Positions 44,801-59,800 of a stretch of 64,000 nt of DNA are shown here, piece after piece. Position numbers and translations under genes: made by a program. Positions within the stretch are counted from its first letter, which is position 1; each line of letters starts with the position of its first letter. The DNA lies in contig NZ_CP081150.1 in the NCBI RefSeq assembly GCF_019665765.1, positions 1,364,001 to 1,428,000 of the forward strand. Direction: 5' to 3'. The notes beneath the pieces were generated by a model. The model did no database searches and was not told the origin of the DNA. It saw only the letters and a program-made list of their open reading frames with translations. Source of the DNA: Deefgea tanakiae. GTDB taxonomy: Bacteria > Pseudomonadota > Gammaproteobacteria > Burkholderiales > Chitinibacteraceae.

Positions 44801-47800
44801 CAATCGCGCAGTAGATGCAACCGAGTTCTTCCCGGCTTGGGGTCGTGCGCGACTAGAGGCCATGATCAAAAATAGCCCAGACTGGTGTGTATCACGCCAA
44901 CGTACTTGGGGCGTGCCGATGACTTTCTTTATCCATAAAGAAACTGCTGAACTGCATCCACGGTCAACCGAATTGCTGGAACAAGTCGCACAGCGCATCG
45001 AACAAGAAGGGATTGAGGCTTGGTTTAAGCTTGATGCTGCTGAGTTGCTCGGCGACGACGCAGCGCACTACGAAAAATTGAAAGACACGATCGACGTGTG
45101 GTTTGATTCAGGCTCAACCCACTTTGCAGTCATCAAGCAGCGCGAAGAACTCAATCACGGAGAAGAAAGCCGCCCTGCTGCTGACCTATACTTGGAAGGC
45201 TCAGACCAGCATCGTGGTTGGTTCCAATCTTCACTCAAAACAGCTTGCGCAACAGTCGGTCAGGCTCCCTACAAGCAGTTACTAACTCACGGTTTTGTTG
45301 TCGATGGTAAAGGCATGAAAATGTCTAAATCCAAAGGTAATGTCGTTTCGCCACAAGACGTGATTAATAAAATGGGCGCGGACATGCTTCGCCTATGGAC
45401 TGCGAGTACCGATTACTCTGGCGAAGTTTCGATTTCTGATGAGATTTTGAAACGCACTACGGATTCTTATCGCCGCGTACGTAATACCTTGCGGTTCCTG
45501 CTGGCGAATCTGTCAGATTTTAGCGCGGCAGATGTATTGCCCGTTGATGAGTTGCTGACTTTAGATCGTTATGCCCTCGTTGAATTGGCGACGTTCCAGA
45601 ATAATTTGACGGCGTTTTATGCTAAGTACGAATTCCATTCGGGCGTGCAAGAAATTCATCGTTATTGCGCGGATGAGCTGGGTGCGTTCTATTTGGACAT
45701 CATCAAGGATCGACTGTATACGATGGCAAGCCAATCGCATGGCCGTCGCTCAGCACAAACCACCCTATGGTATATCACACAAGCCTTGGTGCGTTTGTTG
45801 TCGCCAATCTTGTCGTTCACCGCACACGAAGCATGGGAAGCCCTAAGAAACGACGGAAATGTATTTGTCGATCAATGGTTGGATATTCCAAGCATCAAAG
45901 ATGCTGCATCATTACAGGCCGCATTCGCTCTAGTGCGCGAAGTACGCGCTAACGCACAAAAAGAAATTGAGTTGCAACGTGCAGCCGGAGCCTTAGGCTC
46001 AAGCTTGCAAGCTGAAGTCACCATCACAGCACAGGGTGAGGCTTATCAAGCTCTTGCATCCTTGGGTGATGAACTCAAATTTATTATGATTACATCTCAA
46101 GCAAACCTGCTCGAAGGTGAAGCTGCGATTAGCGTTTCAGCATCCAGCGCCGAGAAGTGTGAACGCTGCTGGCACTACCACCCTAGCGTCGGCACGATTA
46201 CAGCGCATCTTGGTCTTTGCACTCGCTGCAACGATAATTTGCACGGCGCAGGTGAGGCTCGCCAACATGCCTAAGCGGTTTGTGCATTTTATGTTGCTGG
46301 CCTTGGCAGTACTGATCCTAGATCAGTCCACCAAGCACCTAGTTGAAGCACTTTTTCAATACGCCGAAGTCAGAACAGTGATTCCAGGCTTTTTTGATTT
46401 AACGCTTCGCTACAATCCAGGTGCAGCATTTTCATTCTTGGCTGATGCGGGAGGCTGGCAGCGTTACTTCTTCACTGGGCTGGCCTTGGTGGTTTCGGTC
46501 GTGCTCGTGTTTTTGATCAAAAAACATCACGCAGAGACACGCTACGCACTAGCCTTGTCCTTGATTTTGGGGGGGGCGCTTGGCAATGCAATTGATCGGA
46601 TGGTCTTTGGCCATGTTATCGATTTCTTGTTATTTCACTGGAATAACAAATGGTATTACCCTGCTTTTAATATTGCTGATTCAGCGATCTGTATCGGTGC
46701 GGTACTAATGGTGATTGATAGCTTTAAGAAACCGGAGCTCGCTTCTCAATGAACAAACCAATGAATATTATTTTGGCGCAACCCCGTGGCTTTTGTGCTG
46801 GCGTTGATCGCGCAATCGCGATTGTTGAGCGTGCACTTGATAAATATGGTGCGCCGATTTATGTGCGTCACGAAGTCGTACACAATAAATTTGTCATTGA
46901 AGATCTCAAAGCCAAAGGCGCAATTTTTATCGAAGATCTTAGCGATGTACCAGCAGGTAACACACTTATTTTTTCAGCTCACGGCGTATCTCAAGCTGTG
47001 CGCGCAGAAGCGGCTGAGCGTGGCCTCAATATTTTTGATGCGACTTGTCCTCTCGTTACCAAAGTCCACCTTGAAGTAAAACGACTTCGTGAGCAAGGTT
47101 TTGAAATCGTGATGATTGGTCATAAAGGCCATCCCGAAGTTGAAGGTACGATGGGCCAAGCTCAAGCTGGTATGTATTTGGTTGAAGAGCCTCAAGATGC
47201 TGCCCAACTCATGGTTTCAGACCCTAACAAACTGGCCTACGTCACGCAAACCACACTTTCAGTTGATGATGCCCAAGTGGTTATTGAAGCCTTGCGTACA
47301 CGCTTTCCAGCTATTGTTGGCCCTAAAAAAGACGACATTTGCTATGCAACACAAAATCGCCAAGATGCCGTCAAGCAGTTAGCGCGCGATGTGGATATTT
47401 TGATTGTGGTTGGTTCACCTAACAGCTCTAATTCTAATCGCTTGCGTGAAGTAGGTACCAGTCTAGGAATTGACGCCTATATGGTCGACAATGAAACCGA
47501 ATTAAATCCTGCTTGGTTTAATAGCAAGGTACGGGTTGGAATCACCGCCGGTGCATCAGCGCCAGATGTTTTAGTACAGCGTGTGATTGAGAAAATTCAA
47601 TCATTAGGTGCTAACTCAGTTACTGCTATGGATGGCATAGAAGAGAACGTGATTTTTTCCTTGCCAAAAGGCCTACTGTCATAAATTTTAAAGCAAGTCG
47701 CCTACGCCACGTTGATCGTGGCGTTTTCTATGTATAAGACTGATTTGTTAGAAAGTTTCCCTATAATGGTTTCATCCAGTATGCCAAAGATCGTGCCATG

Positions 47801-50800
47801 ACCAAGTTGAGCAATCCCACTGAAATCGCACGCGAAACACTAAAGCAGCTCGCCATGCGGCGAATGCTACCTTCGCCCGATCATTACGAGGCGATTTACC
47901 ATGAAATTGCACAAACACCAGAGCTCGAGCGCCTGCACCCAGGACTTAAAGAGTTAATTGATGCGCTCAGCAAACTGCCTCAGCAGTCTCAAGTCGTAAC
48001 ACGACAAATCGATCAAATACGCTCCGCTATCAACCAAGAGAAGTGGGCAGAAATTCCAGAGTCTATTTTTAGGATAGTAAGTAGCCAAACAGATCAAGCA
48101 GAGCTCAGCAAAGGCTGGTCTGAGCTCATTCGTGATTTAATTTTACAGTGGGATCTACGCAACCCCAGCTACACACCAAGCCGAAAAAAAGAGGCGCTTG
48201 ATCGGGTACTACTTAATTTCAAACAAGACAGTGCCGTCCTAAATGAAAAACTCAATGGACTTATCAATGCTTGGGCCGAAACGGGCATAGGCTCTGTAAG
48301 CGATATTGATGTTAGTAGCGCACTAGGTGAAAGCAGCCCTAGTCAGTCAGAGTCTTCGCAGGCTAAGGAGGTTGAGTGGCGAGAGTGGCGAGATGCTTTT
48401 ACACAAGCATTAGAGTTTGGCCTTGCCACCAAGTTATTGCACAACATCGATTTACAGAGTGAAACTCTCGCCATAGCTCAAGAAGCTAAAGCCGTTGACA
48501 GTATCGCCACCATGGAAAAGTGGGTACCTAGGCTTAGGAAATTTTGGCTAAAACTCGAGCTAGAGAATGACAACGAACAACGTCTTTGCGATGGACTAAT
48601 GGGTTTGCTGCGATTACTGACCGACAATATGTCCGCCATCGTGGTCGATGATGAATGGGTACGAGGTCAAATTGCAGTAGTGCAGCACATCATGGCACAG
48701 CCGCTTGATATGCGTGTTATTTATGATGCAGAAGTTGGCTTAAAAGAAGTTTTATTCAAGCAAAGCCAAGTCAAACATAGCCTAGTTGAGGCGCAAGCAG
48801 TACTTAAAAACATGCTAACCTCATTTATTGATCGTCTTGGCTATATGTCAGAAAGCACTGATAAGTATCACGACAAGATTAATACTTATGCGGAAAAGAT
48901 TGACTCTGCGAATGACTTGACCAGCATTCGCCATGTAATGGAAGACCTGCTACAAGATACACGTAGCATGCAGCTGGATGTTCGTCGTTCACGAGATGAC
49001 CTATTCGAGGCACGTCAGCAAGCCGATGAAGCGCATCATCGGGTAATGGAGTTGGAAGCTGAACTGAGCAAATTAAGTGACAAAGTACGTGAAGACCAAC
49101 TGACGGGTGCCTTGAATCGTCGTGGCCTTGAAGAGGCCTACGAGGTTGAAACTTCACGAGCAATGAGGACCTCATCACCATTGGCCATCGCATTATTAGA
49201 TATCGATAACTTCAAAAAACTCAATGACAGCCAAGGTCATGCGGCTGGAGATACCGCTCTTATTCACTTAGTCAAAGTAGTCAAAGACTTGGTTAGGCCA
49301 ACAGATACAGTCGCCAGGTATGGTGGTGAAGAGTTTGTCGTTCTGATGCCTGAAACAGATATTGCTGGCGCAATTCAAGTCATGCAGCGCGTGCAGCGTG
49401 AATTAACAAAGCGATTCTTTATGCACAACAATGAAAAAATGCTAATTACATTTAGTGCGGGCGTAACGCTTTATCGCGCAGGCGAAGCACGAGATGCTAG
49501 CATTGAGCGGGCTGACCAAGCAATGTACCACGCAAAGAAGTCCGGGAAAAACAGGGTTATCACACTAGACTAACGATGTATTGCTCCACAAGCATTGATT
49601 TTTAATGCCTATGAAGCAATACTTATTATGAAAATAATTCAGAAGCACTCACCACTGCAGTACCTAGCTTAGCAACCACGATCCCTGCCGCGCGATTTGA
49701 CCAATCCATTGCTTCAGGTAAATCTAAGCCCGCAGCCAACATTAAGCCCAGAGTCGCAATAACTGTGTCGCCAGCACCAGAAACATCGTACACCTCGCGC
49801 GCATGAGTTGGCTTGTGAACGACTTGCTCTTCTCTAAATAGTGTCATACCCTCTTCGCTGCGCGTTACCAGCAGTGCATCCAGATCAAAATCAGCGCGTA
49901 ACTGAGTGGCTTTTTGAATAAGCTCGACTTCGCTTTGCCACTGCCCTGCCACTTGGCGAAACTCACTGCGATTCGGTGTTAACAAGGTAGCGCCACGGTA
50001 GCATTCGTACTCATCCCCCTTGGGGTCAACCAAAACAGGCTTACCTGCCGCTCGAGCAGCTTGAATCATCTGCTGAACGTGAACTAAACCGCCTTTACCG
50101 TAATCGGACAAGATCACCACGTCACAATCAAGTAAAGACAACTTAAACTCATCGAGCTTTGCAGCTAGTACTTCGTGGCTAGGTTTGTTTTCAAAGTCAA
50201 TCCGCAACAATTGCTGTTGTCGAGCAAGAACACGCAACTTCACCGTAGTCGAAATCTCACTATCGCGATGTAGCAAGGCATCAACGCCTTGCGCCATCAA
50301 TAAGCGCTCTAAACTCAAACCGGCCTCATCGTCGCCCACTACGGCCAGTAGCCGCACCTGACCACCGAGTGAAGCAATATTGCGCGCAACATTAGCTGCA
50401 CCACCAGCACGCTCATCCGTTTTGGTGATCCGAGCAACCGGGACAGGCGCTTCAGGCGAAATACGCTCTACGTCACCAAACCAATAACGGTCGAGCATCA
50501 CATCACCAACCACTAGCACTTTGGCTTTTTTTATTTTTTGTAGAAGGATTTGCATGCTTATGCGGCCAACTCTGTATTTATTTGCTCAAGGGTTTGAGCA
50601 GGATTTTCACTTTGAGTAATTGGACGACCAATCACCAAGTAATCCGAACCCGCTAGCAAAGCTGCTTTGGGCGTCATGATACGATTTTGATCATTTACAG
50701 CTGAGCCCGTTGGGCGAATTCCTGGTGTAATCAACTTAAAGTCAGAGCCACAAACCTGCTTCAAATGCACTGCCTCTTGAGCAGAACACACAACACCATC

Positions 50801-53800
50801 AAGACCACAAGACTGAGTTAATTTTGCAAGCCGCTCAACCTGTTGCTCTGCCGTCGGCAAACCTAGCTCGAAAAGCTCATCATTTCCCATGCTGGTTAAA
50901 ACAGTCACCGCGATTAACAAAGGACGATGAGGTAGCCCTTCTAAGGCTTCGCGGGTTGTTTCCAGCATTTTTCTTCCGCCAGAGGCGTGTACATTGACCA
51001 TCCAAACACCAAGATTGGCAGCAACTTTGCAAGCTTGAGCAACCGTATGTGGGATATCGTGGAATTTCAAATCGAGAAAAACATCAAAGCCTCGGTTTAT
51101 TAGCTGTTCTACCAAAGCAGGGCCACTAGCTGTAAAAAGCTCTTTACCTACTTTTAATTTGCAAAGACTTGGGTTAACTGTATCGGAAAATGCCAGCGCT
51201 TCTTTGGCTGATGCAAAATCTAAAGCAACTACAATACGTGAATCTACTTTCATCACTTAATTCCTGGAGTACTTAAAGACTGATTTAATTAGTAACGACT
51301 CAAACAGCCGCTCGACTTTTGCCACGGATGGGCGCATAACTTTCCCATTGATTGCAACCGGGACAATGCCAAAAAAATTGCCGGGTTTTAAACCCGCATT
51401 CATTGCAATAGTACATACTGTAAGTGCGTGTATTGTCATGCAATAGTTTGCTAATAATTTCTAATTCAACTTTTTGTTCGTCTGGAGCCACCAAAAGATG
51501 GGCTTCTAGCAATTTGCGTAAACCTGGCATGCTAGGATTTTCACGGAGGCGTTCACGAACAAACTCATAGGCCGCATCAATCCCAGTAGTTGCCAAAAGT
51601 TGTTCGTAAATCAAATCAATTACGTCCAACTCTGGGTTTTGTTGAACATACCGAGTCAATAAGCTAATGCCTTCGGCTAATTGATTCTTTTCTCTATACG
51701 CATTAAGAATAAATCGAGCAGCCAATGCCAAATAATGAACATCATGCGTGGCAATCTTAAGCCAATGCTCAATCGCCAAATCAAAACAACCTTTTGTAAA
51801 CGCGATCTCACCCAGCATTAAATGAGCACGTGCACATTGCCGATGCTCTTTCAGTGCAAGCTCAAGCTCGTTAATAGCTTTGTCATGCTGTGCTCGAATT
51901 AGACTTTCTGCGGCCAATTCACAATAAAACTGCGCAATTTCCAGTTGATAACTATGAGATTCATCCCTAAGCAGTTCAGCCGTTGCAATTGCTTTTTGCC
52001 ACTCGTGCTCTTGCTGATAAATGGCCAGCAATTCTTTGCGTGCTAAACGAGCTGAATCGGTATTGGCTAGGTCATGCAGTATTGTTTCTGCACGATCAAA
52101 AAGCCCTGCTTTAATAAAGTCGATAGCTAATTCTAGTTGAATTTGTTGACGTTGATTCTCATCCAACTCTCTGCGAGATAGAATTTTTTGATGCATACGA
52201 ATCGCACGCTCTAATTCGCCCCTGCGGCGAAATAACTGCCCGAGCGTAGCCTGTAGCTCGATTGTTTCGGAGTGTTTTTTTGCGATATCAATATAAAGAT
52301 CGATTGCTTTATTAATTTCGCCGGCCAATAGGTGGTTAACGGCCTTAAAATAAGCAAGGGGCAGCGAGTGACTTTCTGCAATGACGTGCTTAATATCGAC
52401 ACGAGCGGCCAACCAGCCCAAACCGAAAAAAACAGGCAAGATGGCCAACCACCAAAATTGAATTTCTATCATATAGTAGACTTTTAAATTTAGATCGCAT
52501 CAAGTGGCGGAGTGAGAATTTCAGCTTCTTTATTTATTTTTTCATTGACCCAAAGACGCCTTTCTTTACGTAAAGTAAGTACTTCACGGCGCAGTCGAAT
52601 CACTTGACCTAGATTGGCCAATAGCCCAATTGCAGCACCAAGAACCAAGAAAACCAATAAAATAAGAGCAAGTGGCGCCTCCCAAGAGGAGCCCAAGTAA
52701 AAATTCAAGCGAACTGGATTTGCATTATGCATAGCAAAGCCAAATAAAAGCACAAAACCGATAAATTTAATAAGCCAAAATAAATAACGCATAATCACTC
52801 CAAGATTTAGCAATATTGTAGCGTAAATCGCAATCAGTCGGATTTTAAGTATGCAATAAAAAGGCGACACTCGAAAGTGCCGCCTTTTTCTATGCAAATA
52901 GCTTAATGATTACGCATCCAAATCGACACGTTCTCGCAGCTCTTTACCCGCCTTGAAATGAGGCACAAACTTTTCTGGGACAGCTACTTTTGTACCAGAC
53001 TTTGGATTGCGCCCCGTACGAGGTGGGCGGTAATTCAAGTCAAAGCTGCCAAATCCACGAATTTCGATACGTTGGCCTTGCGAAAGGCTGCGGGCCATCG
53101 CATCAAGTATCGTTTTTACGGCTAACTCTGCGTCTTTTGCCACCAACTGCGGATAACGAGCAGCAAGTTTCGCGATGAGTTCTGATTTGGTCATTCTAAC
53201 AAATACCTTATTCAGCAGAGCCTGACAATTTTGCTTTTAACAATGCGCCGAGGTTAGTCGTTCCTGCATTGTCATCGCTAGCAGTGATTTTGCTCATTGC
53301 TTCAGATTGCTCAGCTTGGTCTTTCGCTTTGATTGACAAGTTGATTGAGCGGTTTTTGCGGTCAACGTTAATGATGACAGCTTCAACTTCATCGCCCTCT
53401 TTCAATACAGTGCGAATGTCTTCAACGCGGTCACGTGAAACTTCAGTCGAACGTAGGTAGCCTTCAACATCATCAGCTAGAGCAATTGTTGCACCCTTAG
53501 CGTCGAGTGATTTAACTGTACCTTTAACGATCGCACCTTTGTCTGACGTAGAAACGTAGTTGTTAAATGGATCACCTTCCATTTGTTTGATGCCGAGGCT
53601 AATGCGCTCTTTTTCAACATCAATAGAAAGAACCATTGCTTCAACTTCGTCGCCTTTCTTGAAGTTGCGAACAGCTTCTTCACCAGCAACGTGCCAAGAC
53701 AAGTCAGACAAGTGAACCAAACCATCGATACCACCAGCCAAGCCAACAAATACACCGAAGTCAGTGATCGATTTGATCGCGCCTTTCAGTTTGTCGCCTT

Positions 53801-56800
53801 TCTTGAAGTTTTCTGCGAAATCATCCCATGGATTAGCCATGCATTGTTTCATGCCGAGGCTGATACGACGTTTGTCTTCGTCGATATCCAAGATCATCAC
53901 TTCAACTTCATCACCTAAAGAAACAACTTTAGATGGGTGAACGTTCTTGTTAGTCCAATCCATTTCAGAAACGTGAACCAGACCTTCGATGCCTTGTTCG
54001 ATTTCAACGAATGAACCGTAGTCAGTCAAGTTAGTTACTTTACCGAACATGCGAGTGCCCGATGGGTAACGACGTGATAGACCCACCCATGGATCTTCGC
54101 CCAATTGTTTCAAGCCAAGAGATACACGGTTTTTGTCTTGATCGAACTTGAGAACCTTAGCTTCAAGCTCATCACCCACTGCCAATACTTCAGATGGGTG
54201 TTTAACACGGCGCCATGCCAAGTCAGTAATGTGGAGCAAGCCATCAATACCGCCAAGATCAACGAACGCACCGTAGTCAGTGATATTCTTAACGATACCC
54301 TTAACGATAGAACCTTCTTTCAAGGTTTCTAACAATTTAGAGCGCTCTTCACCCAATGAGTCTTCGAGGACCGCACGGCGTGAAACAACAACGTTATTGC
54401 GTTTGCGATCAAGTTTAATAACTTTAAACTCAACCATTTTGCCTTCGTACGGTGTAGTGTCTTTAACCGGACGAATGTCAACCAATGAACCTGGCAAGAA
54501 AGCGCGCAAGCCGTTGACCATAACAGTCAAACCGCCTTTTACTTTGCCAGAAATAACGCCAGACATGATCTCGCCGCGTTCGAGGCAGTCTTCCAACTCG
54601 ATCCAAGACGCGAGGCGTTTTGCCTTTTCGCGAGAAAGCTTAGTTTCGCCGTAACCATTTTCAAGGCTATCGATCGCAACAGGTACAAAATCACCGATCT
54701 TAACGTCGATTTCACCGTTGTCGTTCTTGAACTCTTCCAACGGGATCAGGGATTCAGACTTCAAACCAGCATTAACGGTTACGAAGTTGTTGTCGATACC
54801 TACCACTTCTGCAGTAATCACTTCACCCGAACGCATTTCTTGACGGGTTAGGCTTTCCTCAAATAGGGCGGCAAAGCTTTCCATAGTATCAATAGTCATT
54901 TAGTGGAAAATTCCATTAGCCAATGCAGGATGCACCAGCAGGTTAGTTAATCAACCCTAGGGGCGGGGCGCCACCTAAGTCTTCGTCCTCAATTTGCATC
55001 AAAAAACGAATCTGGCGATTATACGGAAATAATCTTGCCCTATCAAGTGCTTAGCACAATTATCTTCTCGCCCGCCACCAGCTTAGAACCTGAGTTACGG
55101 CCTCATCAACACTCAAATTTGATGTCTCCAGCAAGAAAGCGTCATGCGCCTGCGCAAGTGGAGCAACCGTGCGCTGACGATCCCTATCGTCTCGCGACTG
55201 TAAATCCGATGTAATAAGTGCTAAATCAGCCTTTTCACCTCGCCCAATTAGCTGCTTATAACGCCGTTCAGCCCTAACCTCAGCACTAGCAGTCAAAAAG
55301 ACCTTGAGTTGGGCAGCAGGAAATACGAACGATGCCATATCGCGGCCATCAGCCACAAGGCCGCACATTGTCGAAAATTCACGTTGGCGCTGCAGTAGCG
55401 CAGCCCGTACCATTGGTAACGCAGCCACCTGCGAGGCCCCAGAGCCAATCTCTTCTGCGCGAATACCCAAACTCACATCAGCACCCGCCAGCACAATTCG
55501 CTCGCCGATAAACTCTACATCCAATGCGCTAGCCACCTCAGAAACAGCCACCTCATCAGACCAAGCCACGCCCTGTTGTTTGGCCGCCAAAGCGGTCAAA
55601 CGGTACAAAGCACCCGAGTCTAAATACGCAAAACCCAAACACTTAGCAACCAGCTGCGCAACAGTCCCCTTGCCGGATGCTGACGGGCCATCAATTGCAA
55701 TCACTAAACTCTGACTCATTCCTTCCCTCCATCAACAAAAAAGCCAACGAATTATCGCCGGCTTTTAAACTCAACAAACCTTAAAATCTTAAGTTGAAGC
55801 CAATATGGCTTCAATTTCAAGCAACTCAGCGGCAGAAAAGCTTAAATTAGCAACTGCGCCGACATTTTCTTCAAGCTGCGACACACGACTCGCCCCGACA
55901 ATCACCGAAGTCACGGTCAGCAAAGCCCACGCAAGCGCCATCTGCGCCAATGTTTGACCGCGGCGCTTTGCTAACTCATTCAGTTTCTGAATGTGCGTTA
56001 ATTGCAAAGCTACGCCTTGCTCACTGAGGAAATGATTATCCAAAGCAGCGGCGCGCGAATCCTGCGGAATACCATCCAAATACCGACTCGTGAGCAAGCC
56101 TTGCGCCAACGGACAAAACGCAATACTACCAATGCCATTGGCAGCCAACACATCCGTCAAGCCACGTTCAATTTCACGCTCAAACATTGAATACTTGGGC
56201 TGATGAATCAAGCAAGGCGTACCCAACTCTTTCAATATTTTAGCTGCCTCAACAGTTTGCTCTGGCGAATACGAAGAAATCCCCACATACAAAGCCTTGC
56301 CTTGACGAACCATCGCATCCAACGCACCCATAGTTTCTTCCATCGGTGTTTCTGGATCTGGACGATGCGAGTAAAAAATATCAACGTAATCCAAGCCCAT
56401 GCGTTGCAAACTTTGATCCAAGCTCGCCATCAAGTATTTGCGACTACCCCACTCACCATAAGGGCCCGGCCACATTTCCCAACCCGCCTTGGTACTCACT
56501 ATCATTTCATCGCGATAGGCACGCAAATCTTGCTTTAGTACTTTGCCGAAGGTTTCTTCCGCCGCACCCGGACGGGGGCCGTAATTATTCGCCAAATCAA
56601 AATGCGTAATACCTAAATCGAATGCACGCAACAACATGGCCCGACTATTGTCGTAGGGCTTGTTGTCGCCAAAGTTATGCCACAGACCCAAGGATATCGC
56701 CGGCAGTTTAAGTCCGCTACGACCACAGCGGCGATAAGGCATCACTTCGTAACGGTTTACAGCGGCTTGATAACTCATATCTCTACCCCTTTTTGGGTTT

Positions 56801-59800
56801 TCCCCATTCAATCCGAGCTCGGCTTGCACGTTGTATAAAGCCAGTTAATTCATCACCCCGCCCCGACTCAAGCAACTGAATCAGATGATTTAACTGTGCA
56901 ACATTAGCCTTTAAATCACCTAAAACCGAATCGCGATTAGCGAGCGCAATATCGCGCCACATATCAGGATGCGAGCCAGCAATTCTCGTAAAATCGCGAA
57001 ACCCACTCGCGGCAAAATCAAGGCATTGCTCAGCATTGTATCGATCCAGCACAGAATTCATATACGCGAAAGACAGTAGGTGTGGTGCATGACTGACCGC
57101 AGAGAAAATCCCATCATGTTGCTCGGCCGACATCTCATAGACTGTCGCACCGCAAGAAACCCACAATTGTCTGACCCACTCAACAACAAGCAAATCATTC
57201 TCTGGCAAGGGCGTTAACACTACGCGACGACCTTCGTACAAACCAAATTGTGCTGCAGACGCTCCCGACAAATCCGAGCCCGCAATCGGATGCCCAGGCA
57301 CACACATCGCCAAGTGGCGAGGCAAATTTTCCCGAAACAAAGCGCAAACATCTTGCTTGGTCGACCCACCATCAGTCACAACGCAATCTACGGGCAAATT
57401 GGGTGCGATTTGCTGCATTAAACGCCCCATTTGCCCAACAGGCGTACCGAGAAGAACCAAATCAGCACCCCGTACCGCCTGCGCTGCATCGGTCGACACT
57501 TCATCGACGACACCCAATTCCAGCGCCCGCTCGAGATTTTCGATATTACGACCCACCCCAACGACACGCTTAACCAAGCGCGCACGCTTAAGTGCCAGCG
57601 CAAAAGAACCGGAAATCAGCCCCGTACCCAACAACACTAACCGCTCAATAGACTGCATTCAGACGTCCAATAAATTTAAATGGCTCGACCCAGAGCCGGC
57701 AACGCAGCTCGTAAACTGGCCATAACTTGCTCAAACTGAGGCAGCGCAAGCGATTGATCGCCGTAATCAGCAACAGAAGAACTCGATGAATGAACATCCA
57801 CCATCAAACCGTCGGCCCCCGAAGCCACCGCAGCCAAGGCCAGATGGGGCACCATCCACGATTTCGCACTTGCATGACTTACATCGACAAACACGGGTAG
57901 ATAAGTCTCTCGCTTCACCATCGAAATCGTCGCCACATCGAGCACCCCTCTCGAACCTTGTTCGCACAAAACAATATGATGATTACCACCTGCGGCGATC
58001 GCCTCGGCAGCCAGCAGCCAATCTGTCACTGCTGCGGCCAAACCTCGTCGCAAAATAACTGGTTTATTGAGTCGACCGAGCTCGCGCAATAGCGCGCGAT
58101 TTTGCATGCTTTGTGCACCCAATTGAATAACGTCCACATCATGAGCCAGTAGAATATCCAGCGCCTGCACATCGCTCACTTCAGCAGCAAAAGGCATTCC
58201 ATTACGCCGAGCAACGTCACGCAATGACGCCAAGCCATCAAACTCTGGCGTATGAAATTCATAGGGCGAATATCCCGCCCGCTCAATGCGAGACCAAAGC
58301 AAGCGACTACCCGCCGCCTGAGCTGCACTCGCAAGCGCTTGCAAGTTATCCGTTGAGGCCAGCGAATGAACGCCGGCAAAAACTTGCACTTGCTCACCAC
58401 CGACCATCACACCACGCACCTTAAACTGCATGCCGCTGGGGTGCGTTGCACGCGACACCATTTTGTACTGTTTTGTTACCCGTGACACGCGCTCCACGCC
58501 AGGCAACACTTCAAACGCAGCTTGATTGATTCGATCTTCATCACCAATGGCACCAATAATGACCAATTCTGCACCACGCGATACGTGCTCTTTGAGCCCT
58601 GCTTCGCGTATCCGCTCAATCACCGCCGCAATCTGTTGCTCTTGCGCATTTAACTGCATCACTATAATCATAAAAAATCCAATGGGTATATGAGTAGAGC
58701 CAAATTTAGATAATAACCGGGGCGCAATACATCTATTTTTTTAAACCAAACCAAGCAACAACAAAACCAAGCAGCGCGACCATGGCTGAAACGCCAAAAA
58801 TGAGTACACCACCAAACTGATCCCAAGCCAACCCTGCCAATATACCACCCAGACTACCACCAAGGCCAAACGACACGGCAATATACAAGGCCTGCCCCCT
58901 TGCTTGATTTCGTCCTGCAAAATAGCGATGAATGTAATTCATCGTCACCGCATGATGACTACCGAAGGTAAATGCATGGGCAATTTGCGCCAGCATCAAC
59001 AAAGCCAAAGAACCAACACCAAAAGCAATCAAACCGAAACGCGCCACCGCAATCGCCAAGCCAAATAAAAACAAAGCTCGCAAAGCAAATCTTTGCGTCA
59101 ATTGCGGCATCAGTGCAAATACAATAATTTCTGCCAGCACACCGACTGACCACAGCCAGCCAATCATACTTTGACTGTAACCATGCTCGGCCACATAAAT
59201 AGAGTAAAAACTATAGTAAGCACCATGCGCCGAGGCCATGAAAAAGCACGACAGCAATAATGCGCGCACCTCAGGCTGCGCCAGTACAGATTTAAAACTG
59301 GACTGCTCAGATCGAGTTTGGCTGACCACCGGCGAACTAGGCACCTGCCAAGAGTACAGCGCTAAACTGGCCATAATGGCAATCACAGCCCACGGCAAGA
59401 TCGCAATGCCACGCAATTCAATCAGATAACCCGCCACCAAAGTGGCAAATACGAAGCCGACCGAACCCCAGAGTCGCAACCTTGAATAAGCGCCACTATC
59501 GCCCTTAAGTAGAGTCATGGTCGTTGCCTCAACCAAGGGCAATGCAGCGCTCCAGAAAAAACTAGCCAGCAATACGGCAACAAACAGCAACCCAAAAGAA
59601 TTCGTCATCAAGAGCGGAATAAAAAAGACAAAACCACCCAAGCCAGCAATACGCAAAATGGTTTGTCGTCGACCCGTGCGGTCAGAGAGCCAGCCCCATA
59701 GCGTCGGGGCGTAGATTCGATTGATTTGCGTTAGAGAGGTGAGAATACCGATTTGCCAAGCAGGAAACGCTAGGCTCGCCAGATACAAGCCCCAGTAAGG